Part shown: positions 21,531 through 32,298 of the stretch, piece after piece
Position numbering within the stretch: the stretch's first letter is position 1
Layout of the letters: every line of letters begins with the position of its first letter
Assembly: GCF_902459465.1 (NCBI RefSeq)
Contig: NC_047066.1
Location: 17,549,047 to 17,613,046, forward strand
Direction: 5' to 3'
DNA length: 64,000 nt
Origin: Asterias rubens
Taxonomy: Eukaryota > Echinodermata > Asteroidea > Forcipulatida > Asteriidae
Translations under genes and position numbers: made by a program
The notes under the pieces: generated by a model
Database searches by the model: none
Seen by the model: only the letters and a program-made list of their open reading frames with translations
Told to the model about the DNA's origin: nothing

Positions 21531-22616
21531 GAATATAAGCTAAACGGGATGAATGAAACATCAATGAGAAACTAATAGTTGGGTATTATGAATAAAAGAT
21601 ACATCATTGTAATACATTCATCTTGTCCATATTATTTGTAAAAGACTGAGAGGCCAATTCGGTGCAATTTATTGATGTAATGTCAAATGAGTTTAGAAGC
21701 AAGGTAAACTGTTTTTCAGTCTATGTTCATAAAACATCAAAGTAAATGTGTTGTTTTCTATCTAGAGGGATACACATGTAGGCCAACACATGTTCAATTT
21801 TCAATTCACTTTTTATCTATTAATACACAAGTTCCATCTGAACAAAAGAGCCAATATTAATGTGTTCATTAAAAACACAAGTTTCCTTATAAACCAGTTT
21901 GGGTTTGCAACATTTAGGAAAAGAGTATCTTATATTCAAAATTGGAAATTTTCCACATCCTTTTCTTTTTAACCTACTCGTCTGTATGATAAAATTAGGT
22001 CAAAATTGTGCATAATGAACCAATGGTAGTTATCACGCACACAAAGCTTGGTTTCTACTTCACAGGTATGAGATAAGGAAATTAATTTCATGTCATTTTT
22101 GCAAACAATAATTTGCCCAAATTTTGAGGCTCAAATCTTGCGAAATATCTACTGCAAGTAGAGTTGATGTCAAATTTGTTAAGTGGAGTATGAACTGCAT
22201 TTTTGACACGAAACTGTACGGCCAAACAATAGCGTAGCTGGTTGGGTTCATTAACAAAGTTAAGTGACAATTATCTGCAGCAAAAAAAAGTGACCAGTGT
22301 TTTAAGTCAAATTGGGTTACTCCTACGCAACACAATCGACCAACCACATCACTCTTGCTGGCATATCACTTTACACATGACCAAGACGAGCCAATCACTG
22401 TGCCACACCAGTGTGCCACACACCGGACCCCATGCCATACCATTCAGTGAGTACAGTCAGTTTTCTCATATCATCTTGAGAGATTGCTCTGCAAACAAAT
22501 CCACATTGAAACAAGAATCACTCAAACATGTACATGTGATGGCATTGGAAGTGCTGCTGGAAAAACTCTTTACTTAGAGTTGAAACCTCGCCACTAGAAT
22601 CAAGCAGACATTAATT

Positions 22617-23663
22617 ATGGTTTCTCAAATATCATCCCTAATGCTACATGCAGCTATCATTCTTACACTGATCATGATAACCATCAACCAAAACAAAGCT
22701 TCAGATGTACCATCATGTAAGATCAAACTCAGACAATTTCTATCTGCAGAAAATAGAAAGTTGCAGCAAGTTTCCTATGAACAAAAAGAAGCCCAATCTC
22801 ATGTCCTATGTGTGAGTTATTGCCATGCTGATCCTCAGTGTCACTCAGTCAATTACAACATTGACAATCATCTGTGTGAGCTCAACAATGCTACCAGGGC
22901 TCAGTATCCTGATGACTTCATCATACACTGTGGTAGTGTATACTTTGATGCTGATGTAGAAACACCTCACTACTCTCTACCTGACCAACCACTTCCCACA
23001 CAGCCTGGTACACAGCCTGGCAGTTGCCAGGAGCTTCTTGAGGCAGGTCATGGGAGTGGTATCTATACAATATTCTCTGCTGGTATCAATGATGGCCTGG
23101 AAGTCTACTGTGACATGGACACTGATGGTCAGGGCTGGATGGTCATTCAGAGGCGTCAAGATGGCAGTGTCGATTTCTACCGTAACTGGGTTGAGTATCG
23201 GGCTGGCTTTGGTGACAAGTCTGGTGAATTCTGGCTTGGAAATGATAACTTACGTACCCTTACTGAGTCTGCAGGACCATGGAAGCTGAAGATTGAGATG
23301 GTTGACTTTAATGGAAATGAAGTATTTGCTGAATATGGACACTTCAAGATTTCAGGTGAAAACTTCACTTTAGAGGTTGGTTCATACAATGCCAACAGCA
23401 CAGTGAGGGATTCACTCGCATACCACAATGGAAAGATGTTCAGCACCAAGGACAAGGATAATGATGCACAAACTCAGGATAACCAGTTCACAGGAGGATG
23501 GTGGTATTGGAAAGGCTATGAAGCTAATCTAAATGGTAAGTATTATCATGAAGCATCATCCTCAATTTCCGCATTGCTTTGGGCCTCACCTGTCTCACCG
23601 CATGGCTTCTTTGCGGTCAAAGAATGCATCATGAAAATTTATCAAATAAAATGTATGAATTGA
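22617..23663 (+). CDS. Secreted PAN/apple-like plus fibrinogen C-terminal domain protein (FREP-like)
   Basis: The frame is 348 codons and apparently intronless. Residues 1-29 form a signal peptide (LMLHAAIILTLIMITI). Residues 34-112 look like a PAN/apple module (CVSYCHADPQCHSVNYN, CELNNATRAQYPDDF, IIHCGS). A proline/threonine linker follows. A fibrinogen-related domain spans residues 137-343 and includes EVYCDMDTDGQGWMVIQRRQ, DFYRNWVEYRAGFG, EFWLGNDNL, the calcium-loop-like FSTKDKDNDAQ and WWYWKGYEANLNGKYY. The Cys pair usually flanking the GGWWY segment is replaced (DNQFTGGWWYWKGYEANLNG), so one conserved disulfide is missing. Family members are extracellular lectins that bind sugars or acetyl groups, often in immunity. 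The start was chosen because it gives a clean signal peptide. The ligand is unknown. Confidence 0.9.
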   Translation: MVSQISSLMLHAAIILTLIMITINQNKASDVPSCKIKLRQFLSAENRKLQQVSYEQKEAQSHVLCVSYCHADPQCHSVNYNIDNHLCELNNATRAQYPDDFIIHCGSVYFDADVETPHYSLPDQPLPTQPGTQPGSCQELLEAGHGSGIYTIFSAGINDGLEVYCDMDTDGQGWMVIQRRQDGSVDFYRNWVEYRAGFGDKSGEFWLGNDNLRTLTESAGPWKLKIEMVDFNGNEVFAEYGHFKISGENFTLEVGSYNANSTVRDSLAYHNGKMFSTKDKDNDAQTQDNQFTGGWWYWKGYEANLNGKYYHEASSSISALLWASPVSPHGFFAVKECIMKIYQIKCMN

Positions 23664-23777
23664 AAAATACACTTTTTTTAATTTATCATCAAAATGATTT
23701 AATAGAAGCTGGATCCACAAATCATTTAGAAAACCAGACACGCAAAGCAACTAGGTTTTCACTGCTCTGTGTGTGTA

Positions 23778-23783
23778 AATAAA
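23778..23783 (+). terminator. Candidate polyadenylation signal of the fibrinogen-related gene
   Basis: AATAAA lies 115 bases after the stop codon. Another AATAAA sits just before the stop (23645-23650). Confidence 0.45.
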
Positions 23784-23789
23784 GTGAAC

Positions 23790-26080
23790 ACTAATTTTGT
23801 TGGTATTGTTTGCAATTGTGCATATAGTCAAATGTGAACTTTTTTAAAGGATAATGTTTCACACATGGGAAAGTTATTGCATGATATGGAGTCAATTGTT
23901 TTGCACAGTAATTTGTATGGACTTTATTTTTTATTTTACAAAGTCAATGCTCAACTAAATATTGTTGAAGCGACTGATATTTCTCTGAATGTATATTTTG
24001 ACTCAAACCAAAATGACATACAGCAGTAGGCCCCGTGTTGTACACCATAAACTTGCATGTCATGGGCAAGTATTGATCAAGTGACAATCTTTGAAGAAAA
24101 AAATTGTAATTAAATTTTCCACATAAGCAATACTCATTATCAACACACTGGAAATAACACTGATTTCATACTGACCAAATTGGAAATCAAAACAAAATTC
24201 AAAAACTTTTTTTGTGCAAACTTTTACAAGTATTTTATTTAAACATTGAATGGGGATGCAAATACCTATAGATGCATGAGTTCTTTATTTTCATAAAGTT
24301 ACAATATTGTAATCAAATAATTTAATTGTATGTTTCAAAATGAAAATATTGATGGTCTGACGATTGTTTTTTTAAAACAATCATCAGACCATCAATATGC
24401 TTTCATGCCTGCGAGATAGATTATAGTTTAGAGTTCTATTTCACTGGAAAGTAACAACATATTAATCAAATAGAGGATGTATTTATAGAAATAATTTTAC
24501 TGTTAATTAATGTGCACATAATTGTAATAATCCTGTAAATAGTGGTTTTAGAATGTTGAGAATGAATCAAATAAGATGTAAAATCATTGGGCCGAATAAA
24601 TAAAAACTAGCAATTACTTATCAAGATAAATGTTCAGCATTAGCAAGAAGACTGAAAAGTAAAAGATCAGGCATGAACATTTTGCTCACTGGATTACCTT
24701 TCACTTATAGACATATAAATAAAAACAACATTTTACTAACATACTGTAGCAATTACTTGTATTTTTACAAGCTACTGCATGAGGAGCTTGAGATTTTACT
24801 TAAACAACAGTGTTGCATATATTATGGCTCGGTATCGGGTCAGTATTAAAGGGTTATTTTCCCTTGGCCTATATGATCCAACTATAAATTTTACTTATAA
24901 ATTTGTTGTGTACTTTAATTGCTCTAAAAGAACCAATCTCTGGAGCTCTGGCGTGGAGAGGCTGGCTGTTTCCTCATAGCCACTGCCGCCATCAAAAACT
25001 TTGACTAAGTGGAAACTGCCCGGCCTGCATGTCAGTTAATCGCTATTGATCTGCGAGTCCATGCCTCTATTGTAATACTCCTGAATAACCCGCTATTGTG
25101 CTTTTCTCCGACCACTAACTAATCCGTTCAAGTAAATGGTGTTTTTCCAGTAAAAGGTTATTTATAGAGATTTGGGCAAATTCTCATGCCTGATCTTAAA
25201 CTTATTGACATTTTGTTAATGCTGGCCTTTATACGGCCCAGTATCTTGTGAAACTATCAGGTAATAGTAAAATGTCGGTTTTATTTACATCTCAATAAGA
25301 AGAGTCCCCTCAAGCATTGCTTTTACTAGTTCGACCAATTACTAACAATATTAAGGCTTACTTTTATTTATAAGGATTCAAGTAAAAGACTAGAAGCAAA
25401 TGCTAGTTTTTATTTATCTGGCCCATTGTGTTTTCACTTACAATGTTGGCAGACAGTTTTATAGGGCAATATGTGTTTGTTAGGATCCATAAATTATCTA
25501 TTTAACTTAAATGTCAATGTCTAAAAAAAAATTAATTTGATGACCAATGTGCTTAGAATTCAACTTAGTAAATGTGTTTTTTTAACCTGATTTAAAGTTT
25601 AACACTAATAACTTGTCGACCCCAGGTTTTAGTCATCACTTTAGTTTGCTTAACTTTGATTGTTGTTTATGCTTGTATATACACGAACAAGAAACGTGCT
25701 AGTGAAATGGAACAAAATTGTTGTAATTGCTTGTATAGTAATATCTTGAACTAAAAGAAAGCTTTAAAAAAAGTAAACAAAGTAAAAACCAATGGCTTTC
25801 GCAGTAGATCGGTTTTAAACCTTGCTGTATGAGTTGTGTCCAAAACTACATGTTCAGGTGTTTATTTTTTAAAACTTTATTCTTCTGGATAATAGTTAAT
25901 CATTGTTATCATTGCTTGTATCATTATCTTAAATTAAAAGAAACAAGAAAAAACAAAAAGTAAAACCATTGGCATTTGCAGGACATCAGATTTTTACATC
26001 GTTATGAGTTGTGATGTGTAAAATCTTGCATTGAGGAAATTAATGTTCCAGTGGTTTTTTAGTTATTTCTAAAACTTTGT
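23790..26080. other. Non-coding flank, partly duplicated at 29.9-32.6 kb
   Basis: No gene was seen. Blocks near 24440-24490, 25541-25590 and 25860-26040 recur in the same order near 29950-30005, 30560-30612 and 32500-32640. A related block also occurs at about 25690-25830. They mark the downstream part of an old segmental duplication. Confidence 0.55.
24346..24398. repeat. Hairpin with 25-base stem
   Basis: ATATTGATGGTCTGACGATT is mirrored by AATCATCAGACCATCAATAT, with an intervening A/T loop. The stem has one mismatch. No mobile-element context is obvious. Confidence 0.8.
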
Positions 26081-26297
26081 TTAAGGCAGTGGACACTATT
26101 GGTAATTACTCAAAATAATTAATTATTAGCATAAATTCTTTCTTGGTGACGAGTAATAGGGAGAGGTTGATGGTATAAAACATTGTGAGAAACGGCTCCC
26201 TCTGAAGTGCCCTAGTTTTCGAGAAAGAAGTAATTTTCCATGAATTTGATTTCAAGACCTCAGATTTAGAACTTGAGGTCTTGAAATCAACCATCTA
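26081..26297. repeat. MITE family A, half copy
   Basis: It starts with AAGGCAGTGGACACTATTGG and runs to the central GAGGTCTTGAAATCA palindrome. The right half is missing. Confidence 0.8.
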
Positions 26298-26640
26298 AAC
26301 CATCATATTTGTCAATATTGGGGCACCTGAGCCAGAACGACAATCAAGTTAACTGGGCATGATCCCCAGCAATAAGACAGTAAACTTTCTGACTGGCAGC
26401 CCTGATCAAATACCTCAACAAACTAAAAGAATCACCAACATTGGGATAATGAAGCTCAGTTGGTAAATGATCGCATCTGCATGTAAACTATTCCAAAAGA
26501 TTCTGTGCTGACCCACAAGTTTTATTCACATTTCCCCAGTTAGTTTCCCTTTTGGTTGGTTAAAATTCAACACTGTATATTCACCCTAACTGTTGAATTG
26601 TGTTAGTATATCTGGTATCATATTCAAAAGCTTATGATCT

Positions 26641-26882
26641 GGGCCGAATTTCATAGAGCTGCTAAGCACAAAAAGTTGCTTAGCATGAAATTTCTTCCTT
26701 GATAAAAACAGATTTACCAACCAAATTTCCATGTTATTTTCAGAATAAGCAAACAAAAGCTGAATACCAGTAACAAGCACTATGCAACAAATGGAAATTT
26801 GGCTGGTAATCCTGTTTTTATCCGGGAAGATATTTCATGCTTAGCAAACTTTTGTGCTTAGCAGCTCTATGAAATTGGGCCC
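26641..26882. repeat. MITE family B
   Basis: Inverted ends GGGCCGAATTTCATAGAGCT and AGCTCTATGAAATTGGGCCC surround the AACAAGCACTATGCAACAAA interior shared with the copy at 20.5 kb. Confidence 0.85.
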
Positions 26883-27059
26883 AGTTCTCAGTAAACTAAT
26901 GTGAGCATTGTGCAGTTTGATTTTAGTTCTTGGCTTGGATATAGTTTTGAAGTTCAATTTGAGTGAAAATCTTTAAGTTATCCATATGGCTATGTTTAAG
27001 CAAGTAAAGACTGTTTAAGAGTCAGTTCAGGTAAATAATTGACATAGTTGCTCACGGTC

Positions 27060-28620
27060 AAAAAATGAATTTTTTTTATACTTTGTGGGTGGAAGGGCCT
27101 TGGGGTGCAAGTAAACAAAATTGCATTTTCAATTCTATATATAGCCCGTTGCCATGGTTACGGCTCATTTTGTTTTTTGGCCATTTTAGGCCGATTTTGG
27201 GGTCTGAAAAACTGGTTTTTAGCTCATATTTACAACTCCACCCCACCAAAATGCAAAATTATTTCAAAAAACCTTTTACATCACTACAAAGTATCATCTT
27301 TGGCCTTCCTTGAGAAAAAAAATTATTCCTTTAAATATTACCCTTGTGCTATTTTTGCATCATGCATTACAGTATGTTTTTGGAACTTGTAAAATCAACA
27401 TTTTTACCTTATTTTTGGACCCCAAAATGTCAACTTGCCAGGGGTCTCAGAAAATTTTCCTTTCGGCTGTGATTAGGGCCAACATTGGTCTTTCCATATC
27501 TGGTGTCAAAAAGTTGGGCAATTGTATCCTGTTGTGACAGTACTGCCTCAAAACTAGACTTTTTTCCAAAAAACGTGAAAAATGCCTTTTTAAGGGTCTT
27601 TTCACATAATATCGACATACGTGTCCATGGTAACAAAAAAAGGAATATTTTTCTTATACTTTGTGGATGGTAGGGAATTGGGGTCCAAATAAACAGCATT
27701 TACATTTCAAATCATAATATAACACGTTGCCATGGTAACAGTTCATTTGTGTTTAGGCCACTTTAGGCCGATTTGGGGGTCTGAAAAACTTTTTTTGTTT
27801 GTTAATATTTACAACTCCACCCCACCAAAAAACAAAAATATTTCATTAAACCTTTTACATCACTACAAAATATCATCCTTGGCTTTACTTGAGACAAAAA
27901 AAATATTGCTATAAATTTTACCCTTGGGCTATTTTTAGAACGTGCATTAGAATATTTTTTTTGAACTTGCAAAATCAACATTTTTATCATATTTTTTGCC
28001 CTCAAAATTTCATTTTTTCAGGGGTCTCAGAATATTTTCCTTTCGGTTTTGATCAGGGCCACAATTTGTCTTTTTATTTCTGGTAAGAAAAACTCGGGCA
28101 ATTGTATCCTGATGTAACAGAACTGTCTCAAAAATAAACCCTTTTCCCCGAAAACATAGAGAAATGCATTTTGAAATATTTGCTTCATTTTGAATTTATA
28201 ACATGAAGAAGTTAGAAACAATTCCATCAATCTGGCAGCTTCTATAAGCACTCTGTAGGCTTAGTGCATTACCAAACATTGATCAGGACTTGTTGATGAC
28301 CTAAATCTTAGAATTTGCCCCGCCCCGACTCGGCCCAATCATATTTCTTGACATTGCATAAAAAAAACAAAGTTTTGTGAACAGCGCCTCTTTTTTGAAA
28401 GTCACATTTTTTAATTCCCCTTGCACATAAAGAAAGTTTGTATTGTCTTAATTGTTTATTGGTTCTCAGAATATTTCCCTTTTGGTTGTGATTGGGCTAT
28501 CATTATGGTTTGCATGTCTGCTGGGGAGAAACACTTTCGTTTATTGTATCCTGTTGTGACACTTCTGCCTCAAACATGGTAATTTTTCCAAAAACAATAA
28601 AAATGCATTTTGTACCAAGG
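27060..28620 (+). repeat. Decayed tandem repeat, about 577 bp unit, nearly three copies
   Basis: TATACTTTGTGG, GCCATGGT..CGGCTCATTT-like, ACAACTCCACCCCACCAAAA, CTTTTACATCACTACAAA and GGGGTCTCAGAA recur at about 577-base spacing from 27078 and 27655. The last block (TCTCAGAATATTTCCCTTTT, TTGTATCCTGTTGTGACA) returns a third time near 28460. Many indels separate the copies. The open frames inside are not conserved between copies, so this is a repeat and not a gene. Confidence 0.75.
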
Positions 28621-29470
28621 GCTTCCACTGGTGTTGGTTCAAACCGAAGACTACGTGTGTGTCCATTCCCATAGAAACCACCTGTTTACTGCCTTTTGGT
28701 CAAGTGAGCTAGAGTTAATTTCTTGACGTGTTTTCAGTCAAGTGTAAACATCTTAAGAAACAGAATTTTTATTGAGTTTCCGGCACGTTGCACCAAGGTT
28801 GGTATTGATTTCACCGTATATAGGTTTACTCAGAGGTCCTGGCATTTGTAGAAACACCATTCCAATGTACACGCTTAAAGTGGCTATCATACATCAAGTA
28901 ATCAAATAATTTGGAAATAAAATTTGAAAAAAACTAATGAAGAGCAAATTTTAATTTGCTTAAAAGCCCTAGAAACAAGAACATTACTACCATCCTAAGA
29001 ACCCACCTCCTCACGTACTAATAATAAATACCCTTTCCTTTAGCAAGCAATACATCACACTGTAGCAGTCGCTTACTACTTTGTCCAAATCATTATTGAA
29101 CAAAACTACATGTATAGCTCCACGTAGTGTTCCAAGATATTTACAATCACTAGCAATTTTTTTTAAGGATTAAGCTGATATGAATTCCACCAATGGGGTG
29201 TATAGATTGCATTGGTAGCTAAGCGGCAGTATAGTTTAAGGTGTTTTTTCTACTCTGTCCGTATTTATGTAAACAGTAGGCCCTAGATATATATGCTTAT
29301 AAAACCAGTATTGTATCTGGGAGAATTTGTATTAACAGAAACCTAAGCTACTCAAACTACTAAAATTCAATTGAAGGCAGTGGCAGCTTTCATATCACAA
29401 CAGTAGGCCCAAATGTGAAGCAATATCAAGGCTAACTTTTTAAAATAATAGTGGACAGTATCTTTAATTA
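28621..29470. other. Non-coding, no recognised feature
   Basis: No sizeable open frame, RNA gene or repeat array was recognised. Confidence 0.4.
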
Positions 29471-29835
29471 TTGTCTTGGCAAAGAGGAGACAAGACAACC
29501 AATCATCGTAAACCACGGCACTCTTGGTGACACACCTAACACAAAACCTGACATGTGATCAGGACAGCCAATCACTGTGCTCAACACCAATCCCCATGTC
29601 ATACCAACTGGGGAATATAGTCAGTTTTCTCATATCATCTTGAGAGTTGCTCAGCAAACAAAGTCGCTTGAAACAAGAATCACTCAACATGTACATGTGA
29701 TGGCATTGGAAGTGCTGCTGGAAAAACTCTTTACTTAGAGTTGAAACCTCGCCACTAGAATCAAGCAGACATTAATTATGGTTTCAACAAAAAGAAGCCC
29801 ATTCTCATGTCCTATGTGTGAGTTACTGCCATGCA
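29470..29835 (+). pseudogene. Truncated duplicate of the fibrinogen-related gene (promoter, leader and first-exon scrap)
   Basis: This matches 22370-22830. Shared blocks include the upstream GTGATGGCATTGGAAGTGCT and TTTACTTAGAGTTGAAACCT, and the ATTAATTATGGTTTC start context. The copy then skips about 160 bases of coding sequence and resumes at AACAAAAAGAAGCCCA through CTATGTGTGAGTTA(C/T)TGCCAT before the match stops. The signal peptide and fibrinogen domain are absent, so no product is expected. The conserved upstream part could still be transcribed. Confidence 0.85.
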
Positions 29836-30009
29836 AAATATCTCTTGTAAATAAACAATTTATTTTTGTGTTTCAATATCATACTACATTTAACAAAATA
29901 TTTGTAGGTTGATAATGTCAATACTACCATGCATTAGATAGATCAGTTAGAAAATATTCCACTAAAAAGTAACAACATATTAATCAGATAGAGGATGTAT
30001 GTATAAAAA

Positions 30010-30540
30010 GACAGTTATTATTATTATTATTTATTCGGCCAAGATTTCAACAAACAATACATGATACGATATTACCACAAAAAAATAACACTATAAGAAA
30101 CAACGACTGTAAACTTAAAAAACATGTGACATCTAGAACAATTGTAAACCAATGATGGAATTGAAACAGAACACTGGCAAATCAAGCAAGACAATTATAA
30201 AAACAGACAGGACAAGCCCATTCTAAGATGGCCAGGATTAATAAAAGTGAACCTAACCACTGTGACTCAAAAGCCTATCAATCCATGCACTCTTAAAATG
30301 GGAATAGGATCTTTGACAAACATTTTTAAAACAGTAAAGATAAACTTTGGAACATAAAAATATGAAGAACAAAATAAATATGTTACTGTTATGGTTTAAG
30401 AATGTTGAGATACACTGAATCAGTTGAGCTCTGAGATCATTGATGCATCCATAAAACATTGTGTTTTGACCAACAAAATGTTGAATGACTGTTCTAGAGG
30501 GCTGCACATGTTTATATGGATCGATCACTAATCTGTTTAA
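30010..30540 (-). pseudogene. LINE 3' end
   Basis: A minus-strand frame (30253-30528) ends in KNVCQRSYSHFKSAWIDRLL. It is followed by an untranslated region and an ATTCGGCC..TTATTATTATT-type microsatellite tail near 30016, like the tail of the LINE at 2518. It looks 5'-truncated. The protein part alone does not identify a clade. Confidence 0.45.
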
Positions 30541-30619
30541 TAATATATCACTTGTTATAAACTGGATTGATCAATGTGCATAGAATTCAACTTAGTAAAT
30601 GTGATTTTTAACTCTTATT

Positions 30620-31545
30620 CATAAATACCCCATACTGTTCCTCTACTCCTATTGGTGGAGAGCCCGTCACGTGGGGGTGTTTGAACCTTTGATAATGGCC
30701 AGCTGGAGCTGTTTATAACAAGCTGGCTTCCACGTGTTGGGCGCGCAAGATTATCACGTGGAACTCAATACATAGCTATAGTAACAGCTTGTAATCTAAG
30801 CGCGAGCGCGTACACACAACCCACGCGCATCAAACAGTTAAAAAAAAAGTTTTTAAAAAAAATATTTTTTTTACAAAAGGGCATTTATGAATGGGAATAA
30901 AAGAGTAGTGACTCGTTCTTAAACGTCCGTTTAAAACCTTGCAGGGTAGTTGCCGTGCGATAAAGGACACGGCCGCCGACCCTGCCGGCTTTAAACGGCT
31001 GTTGAAGAACTCATCGCTACCCTTTTATTCCCTTATTCATAAATACCTCAGACAGTTTCGCTATTTCTATTGGTGGAGAGCACGTCACGTGGGTGTGTAT
31101 AAACCTTTGTTTATGACCGGTAAAAAATGTTAATTCATGGGCTTGACACGTGAGCTTGCACATGTGCTTATAAGACAGTTTCTTCATTCCTATTGGTTGA
31201 GAGCAACGGCTGAAACAGTTGAAACAGCATTCCCTTATAAGGAGTTGTTTACCCGAGGGCGGCGGAGGGCTTTACCATTTCATAGCTGGAGGGGTGTTGT
31301 GTTGAAAGAAATCATTGAACAATTATAATTTTTACATTTATTTTACTTTTTGACCAAAAGTGTATTTATGAATGGGAATCAAAGTGTGTTGAATCGGTTT
31401 TCAACTAGTGGTTTAAACCCGCCGTGGCCTGGTTCTTGATCATTTACCTCGACTTCGTCTCGGTAAAATTTTCAAGAACCAAGCCTCATTGGGATTAAAC
31501 CACTAGTTGAAAACCTCTTCACCACACATTGATTCCCTTATTTAA
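30620..31545. repeat. Compound palindromic repeats (three modules)
   Basis: A module with TTCATAAATACC...CTATTGGTGGAGAGC...GTCACGTGGG occurs twice in direct orientation (about 30627 and 31029). Between the copies is a foldback with arms GTTCTTAAACGTCCGTTTAA and TTTAAACGGCTGTTGAAGAAC. After the second copy is another foldback whose arms carry TTTTCAACTAGTGGTTTAAA and its inverse. The same modules reappear at 41690-41750 and 42243-42820 in MKS1 introns. Confidence 0.75.
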
Positions 31546-31911
31546 AGACACTGGACACTATTGGTAATTGTGAAAGACATGTCTTCTCACTTGGTGTATC
31601 TCAATATGCATAAAATAACAAACCTGTGAAAATTTGAACTCAAAAGTTGGAGATAGAAATGAAAGAAAAAACACCCTTGTCACACGAAGTTGTGTGCTTT
31701 CAGATGCTTGATTTCGAGACCTCAAAATCTAAATCTGAGGTCTTGAAATCAAATTCGTGAAAACAAAAATTCTCGAAAACTATGTGACTTCAGAGGGAGC
31801 CGTTTCTCACAAGGTTTTATACTATCAACAGCTCTCCATTACTCGTTACCAAGTAAGTTTTAATGCTCACAATTATTTTGAGTAATTACCAATAGTGTCC
31901 AGTGCCTTTAA
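31543..31911. repeat. MITE family A, full copy
   Basis: Inverted ends are AAAGACACTGGACACTATTGG and CCAATAGTGTCCAGTGCCTTT. The centre is the GAGACCTC..GAGGTCTTG palindrome. Confidence 0.9.
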
Positions 31912-32298
31912 AGACAGTGGACGACAGTGGACACTATTGGTAATTGTCAAAGACTAGTATTCACAGTTGGTGCATCTCAACATATGCATAAAATAACAAA
32001 CCTGTGAAAATTTGAGCTCAATCGGTCATCGAAGTTGCGAGCTAATAATGAAAGAAAAAAAACACCCATGTCACACGAAGTTGTGTGCTTTCAGATGCTT
32101 GATTTTGAGACCTCAAATTCTAAATCTAAGGTCTCGAAATCAAATTCGTGGAAAATTACTTCTTTCTCAAAAACTACATTATTTCAGAGGGAGCCGTTTC
32201 TCACAATGTTTTATACTATCAATCTCTCCCAATTACTCGTAAACAAGTAAGGTTTTATGATAATAATTATTTTGAGTAATTGCCAATAGTGTCCACTA
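31911..32298. repeat. MITE family A, second copy head to tail
   Basis: It begins AAAGACAGTGGACGACAGTGG directly after the previous copy and ends TTGCCAATAGTGTCCACTAA. About 90 percent similar by eye. Confidence 0.88.

Noticed and set aside
27060-28260. Overlapping 74-95 codon frames as a gene family
   Set aside because: Frames are not kept between repeat units and the codons mirror A/T-rich repeat sequence.
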